The notes: generated by a model from the sequence alone, not told the origin. Counted from the stretch's first letter, positions 1-11,525 are shown. The stretch is 64,000 nt of DNA from Parapristionchus giblindavisi (GCA_943737045.1 CALSFV010000293.1:1-64000), one strand, 5' to 3'. Numbers and translations: made by a program.

Positions 1-50
1 TAGAATACGATATGACTCGATTCACATAAGATGCACTCCATCAAAGTTAC

Positions 51-2551
51 CTTATTAAACTGCACGCAGCGTGCCTGATCCGCACGTGCAGTGGCTCTCG
101 AGAGGAAGCGCCCCTGTAAAGATCGATTAATTGACAAATACATATTTACTATCGATAAATGTGGATAAATCAATAATATTAAAGCTATTATAATATGTAA
201 TTTCGTTTGTTTGTATAAAAAATTATAAGAAATCGATAAATACTACTACATGTATCGGAGATGATCTTGGATCTTTTATGTCTCTAATCCTTCGATCTCG
301 TACTAAACTTTTAGCTTCTTGATATTGTAATCACTCGAACTATCAATGTTTTCTCTTTAAACATTTCCATTGAATTGTAAGAACTGATTAATATATATTA
401 TTAACCTTCTTATTAAAGGCCATAAAGACTCCGGGATATCTGACACTTTCCAATCGTGTGTGATAGGCCTCATCGAGATGTTCAATGAAGGCACACGAAT
501 CTCCCGCGCCGTTAACCTGAAATCATATTTGGATAGTTGAATTAATTTAACGGAAATCTACATTTCATAGGCACAGAATGTGTGAGCCATGGACCCTTGA
601 TACCCGCGGGAACACTCTCTCGCTTTCTTTGTCTGCGAGAGTGTGTTGCCAGAGCGGGTTCGAATTTTCTTGGGGTGTACCTTTAATTTTCAGGGTAACC
701 CCAATGATCTTGCATATCAATACGACTTTTTTACTTGTAAAAATAAGCTAATTTGAATTTACTAATCATAAGCATTCCCAATCCCTCTTATGATCACTGA
801 GTCCAGTAAAGTTTCCCCCGTTAACTCCCCTAATTCATTCCTCCTTTTCCACTCATAACTGTCTCTCCCTCTCCCTCATCAACTTTTTCATCTACCTTGA
901 GATAGAAGAGAGGGAGAGGAAGAGAGAGGGAGAAGGAGAGAGAGGGAGATGAGGAGAGAAAGAGGGAGAGGGAGAGGGGGAGAGAGAGGGAGAGGGAGAG
1001 AGAGGGAGAGAGGGCTAGCGGGGTGACACCTTTTTGTCGTTCTTTTCTTCCCCGGCGACAATCTATCCCTCCTCTGTGATCAATCAAGACAATTTCTTGC
1101 CTTCCTCTCCCTCTCCCTCTCCCTCTCCCTCTCCCTCTCCCTCTCCCTCTCCCTCTCCCTCTCCCTCTCCCTCTCCCTCACTCTCCCCATCCCTCTCCCT
1201 CTCCCTCTCCCTCTCCCTCTCCCTCTCCCTCTCCCTCTCCCTCTCCCTCTCCCTCTCCCTCTCCCTCTCCCTCTCCCTCTCCCTCTCCCTCTCCCTCTCC
1301 CTCTCCCTCTCCCTCTCCCTCTCCCTCTCCCTCTCCCTCTCCCTCTCCCTCTCCCTCTCCCTCTCCCTCTCCCTCTCCCTCTCCCTCTCCCTCTCCCTCT
1401 CCCTCTCCCTCTCCCTCTCCCTCTCCCTCTCCCTCTCCCTCTCCCTCTCCCTCTCCCTCTCCCTCTCCCTCTCCCTCTCCCTCTCCCTCTCCCTCTCCCT
1501 CTCCCTCTCCCTCTCCCTCTCCCTCTCCCTCTCCCTCTCCCTCTCCCTCTCCCTCTCCCTCTCCCTCTCCCTCTCCCTCCCCCTCTCCCTCTCCCTCTCC
1601 CTCTCCCTCTCCCTCTCCCTCTCCCTCTCCCTCTCCCTCTCCCTCAACCTCTCCCTCTCCCTCCCCCTCTCCCTCTCCCTCCCCCTCTCCCTCTCCCTCT
1701 CCCTCTCCCTCTCCCTCTCCCTCTCCCTCTCCCTCTCCCTCTCCCTCTCCCTCTCCCTCTCTCCCCCTCTCCTTCTCCCTCCCCCTCTCCCCCCTCTCCC
1801 TCTCCCTCTCCCTCTCTCCCACTCTCTCCCTCTCCCTCTCCCTCTCTCCCACTCTCTCCCTCTCCCTCTCCCTCTCCCTCTCCCTCTCCCTCTCCCTCTC
1901 CCTCTCCCTCTCCCTCTCCCTCTCCCTCTCCCTCTCCCTCTCCCTCTCCCTCTCTCCCCCTCTCCTTCTCCCTCCCCCTCTCCCCCCTCTCCCTCTCCCT
2001 CTCCCTCTCTCCCACTCTCTCCCTCTCCCTCTCCCTCTCTCCCACTCTCTCCCTCTCCCTCCTTCCATCTCGCTCTGGTACAAGTATTTTCCCTACTTTC
2101 ACTTTGCCCATATGTATATACCAAACATTAATCACAATACACTAGTATTCGGATGGATAATATCAGATGCAAAAAGGCGCGAAAAACGAGATCTCGGCAG
2201 AGTCTTCTCGCTCAACCTTACATGCAACATACAGATGCCGAGATTCACGAAAAAAAGAAATTACGGGATAATTTTTTAATTCAAGATAAAAGCGCCCCTT
2301 GTATGAAACATTTCCACGTGCAGACTAATCAGTCGTTTAGTTGCTAATGGTAATGTATTCTAATTCAACAACGTCTCAGTAATGCAGCTTCTGCCAAAGG
2401 TGTCATTTTATTGGTAGTGAATCATATATTTTTCGTATAAAGGCTACCTTTGTCGTTATCCTCTGATTGGCGTTCATACAAATATATCTCTTCGTGAGTG
2501 AATGCTGCAATCGGATGATGCCAAAGTCGACCGAGAGGACGTTGAAGTCGG
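51..2551 (-). CDS. FGF-family growth factor gene, 3' part, left copy (exons 2448-2551, 406-516, 51-113; runs off the window)
   Basis: Secreted fibroblast growth factor, a ligand for FGF receptor tyrosine kinases. Seen: three minus-strand exons in a compatible frame with AG/GT borders. Exon 2551-2448 encodes a beta-trefoil segment containing GIIRLQ and RYICMN. Exon 516-406 encodes [12 protein letters not shown] and [17 protein letters not shown]. Exon 113-51 starts [16 protein letters not shown]. The order YICMN, G-x-C-x-F-x-E, YPG-x-x-x-AFN-x-x-GR matches the FGF core, closest in memory to the FGF8/EGL-17 type. The terminal exon (compare 44639-44893 in the other copy) lies left of base 1. Upstream exons for the N-terminus and signal peptide were not found between 2.55 and 6 kb. 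The 1.9 kb intron 517-2447 holds the large hexanucleotide array. Family sure; subfamily inferred. Confidence 0.82.
568..684. mobile_element. TTAA hairpin MITE family 1 (degraded copy)
   Basis: An inverted repeat around an AACACTCTCTCGCTTTCTTT core with mirrored GAGAGTGTGTTGCCAGAGCG, ending GGGTGTACCTTTAA. It sits in the FGF intron. Confidence 0.7.
905..1018. repeat. GGGAGA-rich purine tract
   Basis: Imperfect (GGGAGA)n on the plus strand. With the opposite-polarity CCCTCT array downstream it forms a head-to-head purine/pyrimidine pair. The inverted FGF copy has both tracts too (43114-43285 and 42925-43030). Confidence 0.9.
1100..2066. repeat. CCCTCT hexanucleotide array, about 1 kb
   Basis: Nearly pure (CCCTCT)n for over 600 bp, then variant hexamers (CCCCCT, CCCACT) and a duplicated block near 1755-1860 and 1950-2060. 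It lies inside the FGF intron. It opens long Ser-Leu-Pro and Arg-Glu-Gly reading frames that are repeat artefacts, not genes. The same position in the inverted copy has only about 100 bp. Confidence 0.97.
2150..2235. repeat. Inverted-duplication edge (pairs with 42765-42850)
   Basis: Sequence starting GGATAATATCAGATGCAAAA recurs as its reverse complement at 42765-42850. This shows that intronic DNA, not only exons, is shared by the two FGF copies. Confidence 0.75.
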
Positions 2552-2559
2552 CTGAAAAT

Positions 2560-3540
2560 TATTTTTCTTTTGTTTCTTGAGATTTTAATTGTTTATTTAT
2601 ATAACAAATATTTCTATTTTCTTAAATGCTTTGTTGTATTGTTGCATCACTTCCATGTACAAATATGTTTCACTCATTTTATATGATTACATATTGAAGT
2701 TAGATACTGATTTCTCGGAGAGATATTTTTTGACATATAAACAAAGTTCCGGACTATTTTGATAATATATCGCTTGTCTTTCATTATCGGATTGGTTCCA
2801 CAGGCTTTGTACGCTAATGAATCACTTATGTAAACATAACTGAGAAGGGCATACCCATAAGTTACCGACAAAGCCGGTGTTAAATATCACTAATTGGTCA
2901 TAGTGAGAACTGTCTCACAATTTAGATCGGCACCTGTTGAGGTTTATCTGAGTATCCATGAACTTTGGTAAACCGATAAACATGACGTAACAAGCGTAGA
3001 GAAGGGTGAATTCTTGGCTAACGCCTCCACCTACGGTTGTAACATCACATCGTGTTAGTAAATTTATACATCTCATTATTTGTTATTATCATTCCCATTT
3101 TCATTTTCAAAAAAAGCCTCCAGAGTTCATGACAACTGTTTAATCAAAACAGTTTTTTTGTATAGAACGGTTTGTGCACCACATAAAAACCCAACTAGAA
3201 TCCCCTCATCTACTCTTTTTCACATCCACAAATCGTCCAGAATCCACCCACTAATTGCCTGTGTGTATCAAACTGTCAATCAATCGTTGTGCTGACTATT
3301 TCAAAGGAGCCGTCTCTTCAAATCGCACACTATTTCTCAGTTCTCTGACTACGAGAGAGTGGAGGAACGTGAAGAGACATTAGGGTGGATAAACTGTTTG
3401 ATCAATTCAGTCGTATCTACTTCACCCTGTTTGTTTGCCATATCAGAGTGCACTATTCCTTTGCGATATCCCGATCTCTCCATCCACCTTGATGGATCAT
3501 GATATCGGAATGAACCCCTATTACCACGTCATGTTTGTTT
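2560..3540. other. Non-coding stretch, nothing assigned
   Basis: AT-rich DNA with only short unsupported reading frames. A degenerate hairpin around 3300-3400 (GTCTCTTCAAATCGCAC pairing with GTGAAGAGAC) may be a decayed MITE of family 2. No FGF N-terminal exon could be recognised here on the minus strand. Confidence 0.5.
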
Positions 3541-3622
3541 GGTTAAAAACCCGGGACTCTGGCATTGCTCTCTCGCTTCCTTTGTCTGCGCGAGCGGAGA
3601 ATATAATAAATGCCTTTAAAGT
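3540..3622. mobile_element. TTAA MITE family 1 fragment
   Basis: Contains ACTCTGGCATTGCTCTCTCG, a GCGAGCGGAGA arm, and an ATGCCTTTAAAG end; shorter than full copies. Confidence 0.5.
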
Positions 3623-4095
3623 AAACTTTAAGTAGTGAACTATAGGTACATTTTAACTTTTGAACAAAAACCAGAGGAATACCACCCAAGCCTTCAACAG
3701 ATATCAACAGTCTCTTTCGAGTTTCAACTAATCTTGATGAGACGCCAACAAGGATAGTGATAATGATAGTGATAAATAATGATGCCCTAGCAGTCATCTT
3801 CCTTTGAAATTTTTCTTGTTGACCGGATTTATATTGATTTTATAAAGTGTGGGAGTACCCTGCTAGAATCTAAAACGCTTATCAATTCGTAAGCGCAGTA
3901 GAGATAATTTTCCATTCTTATTCACGTTCTTGTAATCAAACCTAACGTGGTCCAATCAAAATAAAATCAGACATGTTGGCAAATAAAATGTCAGTACATC
4001 GTGTCAATCTTCAACTCTGCCTTCTCTTCAACTCATGTGCTATTTCACGGTTCTGTGTCTACGAGAGAACAGAGAGCTCAAAGAGACATGAGAGA

Positions 4096-4210
4096 CGGTA
4101 AAGTGAGACACCAGACTAATTTGGCTCTCCGCTCTGGCAACATTCTCTCACTTTCTAGTCTGCAAGAGAGTGAGGCCAGAGCGAAGAGTCATATTAGCTT
4201 TGAAAGCGCT
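4096..4210. mobile_element. TTAA MITE family 1 copy
   Basis: Hairpin arms CTCCGCTCTGGCAACATTCT and AGAGAGTGAGGCCAGAGCG. Just upstream, 4010-4095 is another decayed hairpin. Confidence 0.65.
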
Positions 4211-4214
4211 AAAT

Positions 4215-6240
4215 GTGACTCTATAATACAAACAACAAAGGAATTGTACGTAATTTGATGAAACTCTGGACATCTAAACTTGGCCCTATAAACTGTACAC
4301 TACAATCATTTCCTGTGATTCCTTTTATTGTTAATTCTCCTCTAATTTCACTGTTTCATTAAATACACGAAGAAATGAATGACCAAGAGTCCCTAGTACA
4401 AACAGTTATTTCAGAAGAAACTGCGGTAGTTACAATAGGTCGCAAAAACCAACTATTCCCGTCTCATACTGTCTATTGTATTATGCTTTCACTGGTTTCC
4501 TTCAAACAATTGAATAGTCCTCCAGGTCCCCGAAGGAATGTTCTTATAGTTGTCCCAGTGGAAACTGTGGTAGTGGTTATAATAGACCATGTAAAAAGTA
4601 CGAGATGAATGAGAAGATGAGAAGGGGAGATTGAACTGATTGAAATAGCGGGACGAAGAGGTCAGCAGTGCACGACATTGGTCAGTGTCTACCCTATCCT
4701 GTGGCTAATTCCGGGGCAGTACAAAGTGTACAATTACAGACATAAAACAGACCCATTGCGCAATAGCTAAACACCATATTGGAAGGTTTACGCATGCCCC
4801 TAAATTAGGCGTAAACGTAAAAAATAAATATAAATCCCGTGATTCAGGGGGCACACGAAGTCCTGCGGGAGATCACTTCTTAGCCAGTGATGAGGCGTAC
4901 TGTACAGTATTGCGGAAGAGCGATTTTTCCGTATTGCGTAGTGCATATCTATTCGTAAAAATACTGTCTTAAAATGTTTACGTTCCACGAAAATACCATA
5001 TTAATTATAATGTTTTCACGCCTCGATCGTCAAGCTCCTTCCTTAAATTGTCCTGAGAATTGTACGAACTTAATCCTACATCGTCCCATTTGAATTCGTG
5101 TCTGCTTACCATCCTAAACCCCTGTCGCCCTCATTATCTCAATTAATGTCCATATCATTCTCTTAGTGTCTGACGGGGCAATGAAGTGTGGATAAGGGTC
5201 ATTATGGTACATGTTCCAGAATATATAGAATATACAGAATATAATAGAATTGAGGAGAGATGAGTCGAATTAGAGTAGTGACTGTGGCTTAACGAACCCT
5301 ATCACCTAAGAGGTGGGGAGAGGCAGAGGGAGAGGGAGAGGGAGAGGGAGAGACAAAGAGGGAGAGGGAGAGAAAGTGCCGGCCTTGGATGCTGATTTGA
5401 ATGGGCATACGCAGATCAGTGGGCAGCGCAGTGAGAGTTTGAGTAAACACTGAGAGTCAGCAAAATTATCAAAATGAGTGATATAACAGTATTGCAATAT
5501 TTGAGAAAAGATCCAAAAAGTGACAAAAGGGAAAGGAAGTGATACTGTGCATTTTTTTAATGTTTTGTCAGGTTTTTGATGCATTGACTGACGGATGTTT
5601 TTGTCTTAGATTCTTATGCCCCGTTGTTGCATAGTATATTATATATTGAACCATTTCATAATCTTTCAAACTAATAAAGTATTAATAACTTTATGTTTGA
5701 GCAGTTTGACAGACTACGATATAGACTTTGAACATACGATAATCAGAAATAATCACTGTTTAATTAAAAATAAGAATAATTAGGTATACATCCCATATAC
5801 AAATCGTAATCATTAACAGAAAACGCGTCAGTGAGCGATAAGGAAAGCGAGAAACCTATTTGAGCATCCATGCCATAGCAGATCTAATAGGGAAATGAGA
5901 GGAGAGCGAATGACAGAATAGAAATGTAACAACTTCTGTGATAGAATGATAACGGAATTATGTCATGAATAATAACAATAATATTATTATTATTTTTAAA
6001 AATTTAAATAATTTAAAAAAAAATTATTTTAGAGAATTATGGAATTAGTGATATCGATATCAATATTTAATAATAATATTCATGAAAATGCCTCACTTGT
6101 ACAATCTCCATCACCCATTTTCCCTCGTGCATGCACCCGTTTGCTACCGTAGTTTATGGCGAGACAGTTCTGGCTGAAATTTACTCCTTCTCAATGCGAA
6201 ATTTGATCAAATAGAATATCATAACCAGAGAAAGTCTTTC
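4215..6240. other. Non-coding stretch with one possible Cys-rich exon remnant
   Basis: No gene can be supported. A short frame at about 4540-4620 encodes ECSYSCPSGNCGSGYNRPC and then KKYEM before a stop, following a CAG acceptor-like site. A diverged partial repeat of the NCGS-YNR part lies upstream near 4422-4450. The rest is AT-rich with a short GGGAGA tract at 5313-5375. Confidence 0.35.
5313..5375. repeat. GGGAGA microsatellite
   Basis: Short array of the same hexamer as the FGF intron array, on the opposite strand polarity. Confidence 0.9.
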
Positions 6241-6243
6241 ATT

Positions 6244-6665
6244 ATGGACTTCCAATGGCAGTTTGAAAATTTGAAAAATCAAGTCGAATCTCTCATTAAA
6301 GGGAGCGTAACCTCACTCAATGGTCTCTTCGACGCGCAATGCTCTCTCGTTGTTAGAGAACAGAGAAATAGTGTGCGCAATGAAGAGACCATTGAGTGAG
6401 GTAACCCTCTTTATAACGGTGTTTATTAATTATTTCTTTATTCCATCAAATATATATTTAGATAATAGATATGGAAAACGACATGGAATTTGGTAAGCAT
6501 AGGAACAAAAAAAAGTTCAGAAAAAGGTTTCAAAATGAACCTGCACGAGTTGCACAATTGCCACACGTCTTCACCTTTGACTCGAGTGATGCCACAATTG
6601 ACGATATTGATGGAGATAAAGAAGAACCTGAAAATTATCGATTTACCAGGATGGATATTGATTAA
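6244..6665 (+). pseudogene. Small two-exon gene of unknown function, broken by a MITE in exon 1
   Basis: Not recognised. Exon 1 starts with ATG at 6244 and encodes MDFQWQFENLKNQVESLIK, then runs into a 111-bp MITE (6300-6410). Just after it the last codon reads ACG and a GTGTTT...TATTTAG intron of about 43 bp follows (6419-6461). Exon 2 starts at 6462, passes an in-frame Met at 6471, has a basic patch (KHRNKKKFRKRF) and an acidic tail, and ends with TAA at 6663-6665. AATAAA lies at 6677-6682. Leaving out the MITE and one TTAA keeps the frame from exon 1 to exon 2, for a protein of about 87 residues. The frame also stays open through most of the MITE until TGA near 6400. An alternative is a small gene starting at 6471 only. 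Confidence 0.45.
6300..6410. mobile_element. TTAA hairpin MITE family 2, copy in small gene
   Basis: Near-perfect hairpin AGGGAGCGTAACCTCACTCA ... TGAGTGAGGTAACCCTCT. TTAA lies on the left (6296-6299) and a mutated TTAT on the right. Confidence 0.85.
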
Positions 6666-6676
6666 TTGACTAAATT

Positions 6677-6682
6677 AATAAA
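6677..6682 (+). terminator. Polyadenylation signal AATAAA
   Basis: AATAAA 12 bp after the stop codon of the small gene; it supports a real 3' end there. Confidence 0.55.
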
Positions 6683-6787
6683 ATAATATAGTTTCAAAAT
6701 ATGTACTTATTTTCCTTTTAACTGAATGGTGCTCTATTGTACATGGTGAGTCAATGTTTCATAGAGAGACAAAATTCATAGAAGAAA

Positions 6788-6852
6788 GGAAACTTCCATG
6801 GGACCCGTAAACTTTCTTGGGACCGGTAAACTTCCATGGGACCCGTAAAGTA
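6788..6852. repeat. Short tandem repeat, about 20-bp unit x3
   Basis: Three imperfect copies of AACTTCCATGGGACCCGTAA. Confidence 0.85.
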
Positions 6853-6859
6853 GAACAGA

Positions 6860-8130
6860 GCCGAAAGAATTTGGAAAAAAATAGATTTTGCCTAGAAGTG
6901 AGGTTCTAATGTGTAAGAAAAATACGCCTCTCCATCATCCAACCGCTCATTTTCATTAACGAAAAAATTAACGAAAATTAGCTTATTTTCGTTAATTCGT
7001 TAATCGTTAATACCATCTCTGATTGTTAGTGCGCCCGTTGAGAATATGTTTCGCCTGTATTTCTTATCCCAGAGACCAAAACGAGAATCAGTATTCCTTT
7101 AGCGTAGCGTCAAACGAATAACTATTAAAGTAAACCGCAAATTGATTTCATGTCATCCGAGCTTTACCTTTCCCTGAATTTCTACATCTTCTACTCTGTC
7201 GAACCACGTAATGGCTAATTGAATATCTACACGAACATAATACATATAGATGAAACAAGATTCCGACAAGTGACGTCTATGATATACCATCGGCGTTGCT
7301 AATTGTGTATGATACTGATATATTAATAATCTACTTCTATTTTATGAATATTTCTGCAATTGTCATTTCACATTCTGCATGATTCGCCCCTTTTTTCGGG
7401 GTGGTGGTAAAAATTATCTATAAATATATAATTGTTTTAGATATAAGTACAATATCAATATTTTAGTATCATACAATATCATAGTATCAACGCTTTCATT
7501 CTTTCGATCACTGAGAAGTGCTTTAGTTACAATTAGGTACAGCTAGGTGGTCATCACTGTCCTGTGTTCGATTATGTTTCGCTTATTATTCTTAACTCAA
7601 AGACGTACATGACGGGCCATAAAATAAATAGTGTACGGTATGTAGAATAACTTTTGCTACTTTTCTGTCTTTACAGTTTGCTCACGAAAATATTCGTGGG
7701 ACAACGTTTAAGCTAATGCAACGATTCAGCGTATGTATAGCATCCAGTAAAAAAAACAGATCACTGCTGAAAATTGTGGTCACGTGGGAAATAATTTTTC
7801 TTTCTCTATGTTTCTCTATGTTCAACTCTATCTTTTCTTTTCGTCTCAATTTTCCATATCCCCTCCCCTAGAATCAATAGATTGGCCTATCCTGGAATCA
7901 ATCCGATTTCATCACATGGTATCCATAAATGGTAGCGCGTTATTACTATGGTATCATCATACAAGAAATTGAAAGTATTATCTCGCATTGTTTCAACGAT
8001 TGAGAAGTTCAAGAGCCGACAAGCAGATATAATAGTAGGCATGAGTGCGCCTGTTGACAACATGTTTCGCCTGTATTTCTTATCCCAGAGAACAACACGA
8101 AAATCAGTGATCATTTTGTGTCTCGCCTTC
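6860..8130. other. Dispersed-repeat mosaic without genes
   Basis: Holds pieces of interspersed repeats found elsewhere in the window. The GTTGAGAACATGTTTCGCCT segment at about 7038 recurs near 8057 and 22145. The block at 7750-7930 with GATTGGCCTATCCTGGAATC recurs near 21320, 21990 and 63930. No coding signal beyond short frames. Confidence 0.7.
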
Positions 8131-8747
8131 TAACTAACAAGGAGTCTCTCATGTCTTAAGGTGGCGAAAACTGACGATTTATAGCTTATGTGAAAGCCCT
8201 TTCTCTGTAGAATAAGAATGTATGTTTAAAAAATTCGGAAGAGCTCTGTGCATGGATATAAAAAATTCAAAGTTTGAGCAATTTCTGCCTTGAATTTCCT
8301 GTGTAATGGCCGTTGAATTGCCCTATATATATATATATTTATCGACATGCTCAGCATGAAACAATACAGGTTTAAAAAGCAGAAACAATGGATAACTGAA
8401 TATTCTCGACATAGCTAGATGATTGAAAGAGGGTAATATTGGACAAGATACTTGAGGAAAGAAAGGATAGAATGGGGTGGTAAAGGGGGGGGGGGATCTC
8501 TCATTGATGGGACCATCCCTCGCACGTGTCATTAGTCCGATGATTAGCTTAAATTGATCAGATCGAGCAGGACTTGAATGGAAACATTACATTGTGTAGT
8601 GGATAGAGTAATCGGTGGAGGAGGCCGATGTTACTGTGTGACACGATTGAATCTCTAAGATGGACTTACAATGAGAGATACAATTAGGGAATGGTAGGAG
8701 CTATTTGGTCAGAAGGAGAAAAGAGTATGGAAAAGAGTATAAATAAA

Positions 8748-11525
8748 CTAGGATGCAAAAATAGATGGATATTCACTATTTATTAATAACGATTTAAACT
8801 GTGAATGTGATTCGGCTGATAAAATAATAGGTGGTAATCTATTCAGCCATCTAATAACTCTCAGGGGGAAAGAGTTATATCTAATACTATTTCTAGTGAA
8901 TTCTAATTTGAGGCCATAGGAGAAACTACGGGGTCGGGTCGGCTGAAATCTGAAAAATGTATCGATCGGAATGATCGACTCTCCATACAGTATCTTTCTC
9001 GCGAGGAGAAGATCACTTACCACCCTTTGCTCACTTAGAGGCTTCATTGAGAGTGCTTTCAATCTATCAGGATAAGAAGGAAGAGATTCAGGAGAGACGT
9101 GGAAGCAACGGTAGAAGACAATTCGAGTAAAAAGGCGTTGAACCTTTTCAAGACGAAGACTGTCTTTAGACGTGATAGGATACCAGAAAGATGATGCAAA
9201 TGAGAGATGAGGAAGAACATAGATAATATAGCATTTGACTAATATTTCAGGAGAGTTTACAGAGACAGCTTTGAGGAGAAGATGAAGAGCAATTTGAGAC
9301 TTAGTTATTCTATCATCAATGGAAGCACTGGGACGAAGGGTGGACAATATTTGAACACCTAAGTCGCGCACTTGGGACAAGAACTCAAGAGGAGAATTAT
9401 TGATTGAGTAGGTAGAGATCAACGAGCGAGAACCGATACGAATTAAATGACATTTGGGAGCAGAAAGAGATAGTTGATTGATAACAGTCCACTCATGGAA
9501 AGAATTAATGGCATTTTGGAATTCAGAGGAAACAAAGGGATGGGAAGACTTATCAAAGGATACATACAGTTTAATGTCATCAGCATACGCTTGAATCTTA
9601 ACATTTGGGAAGGAGGATAGGCAATATGAGATATCAGCAATGTATAGTATAAAGAGGATGGGACCGAGAACGGAGCCTTGGGGTACTCCAGACACAACAG
9701 GGTGAAAGTCAGACAAAATACCATCTAAACGAACACTGAATAGACGATCAGTAAGGAATGAATTGAGCCAATGGAGAAGAGGTCCTGATATACCGTAATG
9801 GGAACATTTGGCGATAAGTTTGGTATGGGATACGGTATCAAATGCACGCGAAAAATCAAGGTAAAGAATATCTGTTGTGAGGCCATTGGAAAGGGCAGAT
9901 GACCAGTCATTTTGGCATAGAAGGAGATTGGATTGAATGGATGCCTGAGATCGAAAACCATGCTGATATGAGGGTATAACATTATTATCAAGAAGGAATG
10001 GGAGGAGTTTGGACTTGACCAGTCTCTCCATGGTCTTAGAAACTGGTGATGATATAGATATTGGTCGATAAGATGATGGGAGAGAATGGTCTTTTCCAGG
10101 TTTGGGAATTGGTGTAACAAGGGATCTTTTCCATAATGAGGGTACGGTAGAGGTCGACAAACTGAGGTTGAAAATATCGGCAAGTGGGAGTGATAAGGAA
10201 TCAGAACAGCGATTAAGAATAATCTGGGGAATAGAATCATAAGATGTAGAGCATGTTGGTTTTAGCTTACGAAGGGCACGAGACACTTCAAAAGGAAAGA
10301 AAGTAAAAGATGACAATTGAGCATGGATGGGGTATGAATACATAGTTGGAGCAGTGCCATCATCTTGAACAAAATGAGAAAAGAATTCATTGGCCAACAA
10401 ATTTGCTTTATTAATTGGTTCAACATATTTATTTCCAAATTGATCTATTAAAGTGTGAGTATATGAGGTCTTTGATTTGGTAAGGGATGCAATATGTCTG
10501 TAAAGGTCATGGGTACGCGATAACTTTTTCCTTTCACAATAGCGATTCCATTTATTAATTAGACGCAACAAATCTTTGCTAGATTGTTCGAATAGAAAAC
10601 GGACGGAGGGGTTGGATATCTTATCAAAGAGGGAGTTTCTATGATCAACCAATCTACGAATGTGAGGGGGGTAGGACATACTATGACTACGTGGGATACG
10701 GTATGGTACGAAGGTGTCAATGGCAAGTTGAACATGAGAACAAAATAGGTCATATGCCTCATCAATATGCGTACAATCCTTGAAGAGTGACAACCAATCA
10801 ATGGATGAAAAGAAAGACGACATAGAGGTAAAATCTGCACGGGCATAGTCACGTACAAGGGACTGGGCAGGGGGAGTAACGGAAGAAGTGATGGTGAAGG
10901 ATAGACCGTTATGGTCACTGGTAACAAATGGAGGAACGAGTTGAATGGAGGAAACTATTGATTGATCATACGAACAAATCCAATCAATCGATCGATTTAG
11001 TCTAGTCGGAAAGTGATGAAAATGATTCAGAGACGAGAAGGAGATAAATGATCTAAGAAGTTTATCTGATGGGGTGGATGGGGTTGTAATGGAATCAGAG
11101 TTAAGATCACCGAGAAGAATAAATGGGTGGGGAGATGATGAGACAAGGGACGATATATGATCTATTAGTGTTTCAGTCCTACTTGTGGGATAATTAGGTG
11201 GTCTATAAACTAAGCAAACGCGTACAAAACATGATGAATTGGTGAGAAGATCAACACATAATGTTTCACAATCTGGATGAGCTACGGTAATTATGGAGTA
11301 CGGTATGTGGTCACGGAGAAAAATAGCAACACCGCCACCACGTGAGCGACGATCATTACGAATTGCAATGTAAGGGAGACTACCAATTAACAGAGATGAT
11401 GGAGTATTAGAAGAGAGCCAGGTTTCAGTACAAAAACAAATATCAGGAGTAGATGAAGACAGAAGAGAACGGAAAGCAATATGTTTGTTTTGTAAAGATC
11501 TACAATTGAAATATAATGCATTCAA
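8748..11525 (-). CDS. LINE ORF2: endonuclease-reverse transcriptase, 925 aa
   Basis: Nicks target DNA and copies the element RNA by target-primed reverse transcription. Seen: an N-terminal apurinic-type endonuclease with NCRSL (7-11), ETW (34-36), GGGVAIF (63-69), GDLN (139-142) and SDHNGL (203-208). The reverse transcriptase follows, with SSYRPIS (484-490), DFSRAFDTV (557-565), GVPQGSVLGP (613-622) and the catalytic YADD (647-650). No stop or frameshift interrupts it, and the length fits CR1/jockey-group ORF2. It begins 29 bp after the ORF1 stop. The intact catalytic residues suggest a recent insertion. The degraded LINE at 45.5-47.3 kb is a close relative. Clade assignment is by motif style only. 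Confidence 0.92.
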   Translation of the reverse strand: MNALYFNCRSLQNKHIAFRSLLSSSTPDICFCTETWLSSNTPSSLLIGSLPYIAIRNDRRSRGGGVAIFLRDHIPYSIITVAHPDCETLCVDLLTNSSCFVRVCLVYRPPNYPTSRTETLIDHISSLVSSSPHPFILLGDLNSDSITTPSTPSDKLLRSFISFSSLNHFHHFPTRLNRSIDWICSYDQSIVSSIQLVPPFVTSDHNGLSFTITSSVTPPAQSLVRDYARADFTSMSSFFSSIDWLSLFKDCTHIDEAYDLFCSHVQLAIDTFVPYRIPRSHSMSYPPHIRRLVDHRNSLFDKISNPSVRFLFEQSSKDLLRLINKWNRYCERKKLSRTHDLYRHIASLTKSKTSYTHTLIDQFGNKYVEPINKANLLANEFFSHFVQDDGTAPTMYSYPIHAQLSSFTFFPFEVSRALRKLKPTCSTSYDSIPQIILNRCSDSLSLPLADIFNLSLSTSTVPSLWKRSLVTPIPKPGKDHSLPSSYRPISISSPVSKTMERLVKSKLLPFLLDNNVIPSYQHGFRSQASIQSNLLLCQNDWSSALSNGLTTDILYLDFSRAFDTVSHTKLIAKCSHYGISGPLLHWLNSFLTDRLFSVRLDGILSDFHPVVSGVPQGSVLGPILFILYIADISYCLSSFPNVKIQAYADDIKLYVSFDKSSHPFVSSEFQNAINSFHEWTVINQLSLSAPKCHLIRIGSRSLISTYSINNSPLEFLSQVRDLGVQILSTLRPSASIDDRITKSQIALHLLLKAVSVNSPEILVKCYIIYVLPHLSFASSFWYPITSKDSLRLEKVQRLFTRIVFYRCFHVSPESLPSYPDRLKALSMKPLSEQRVVSDLLLARKILYGESIIPIDTFFRFQPTRPRSFSYGLKLEFTRNSIRYNSFPLRVIRWLNRLPPIILSAESHSQFKSLLINSEYPSIFAS

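Noticed and set aside
1100..2066. CRISPR array
   Set aside because: The repeat has no spacers and the DNA is clearly eukaryotic.
1034..2131. Very long Ser-Leu-Pro or Arg-Glu-Gly reading frames
   Set aside because: Pure translations of the CCCTCT array in several frames; no splice, start or composition evidence for a gene.
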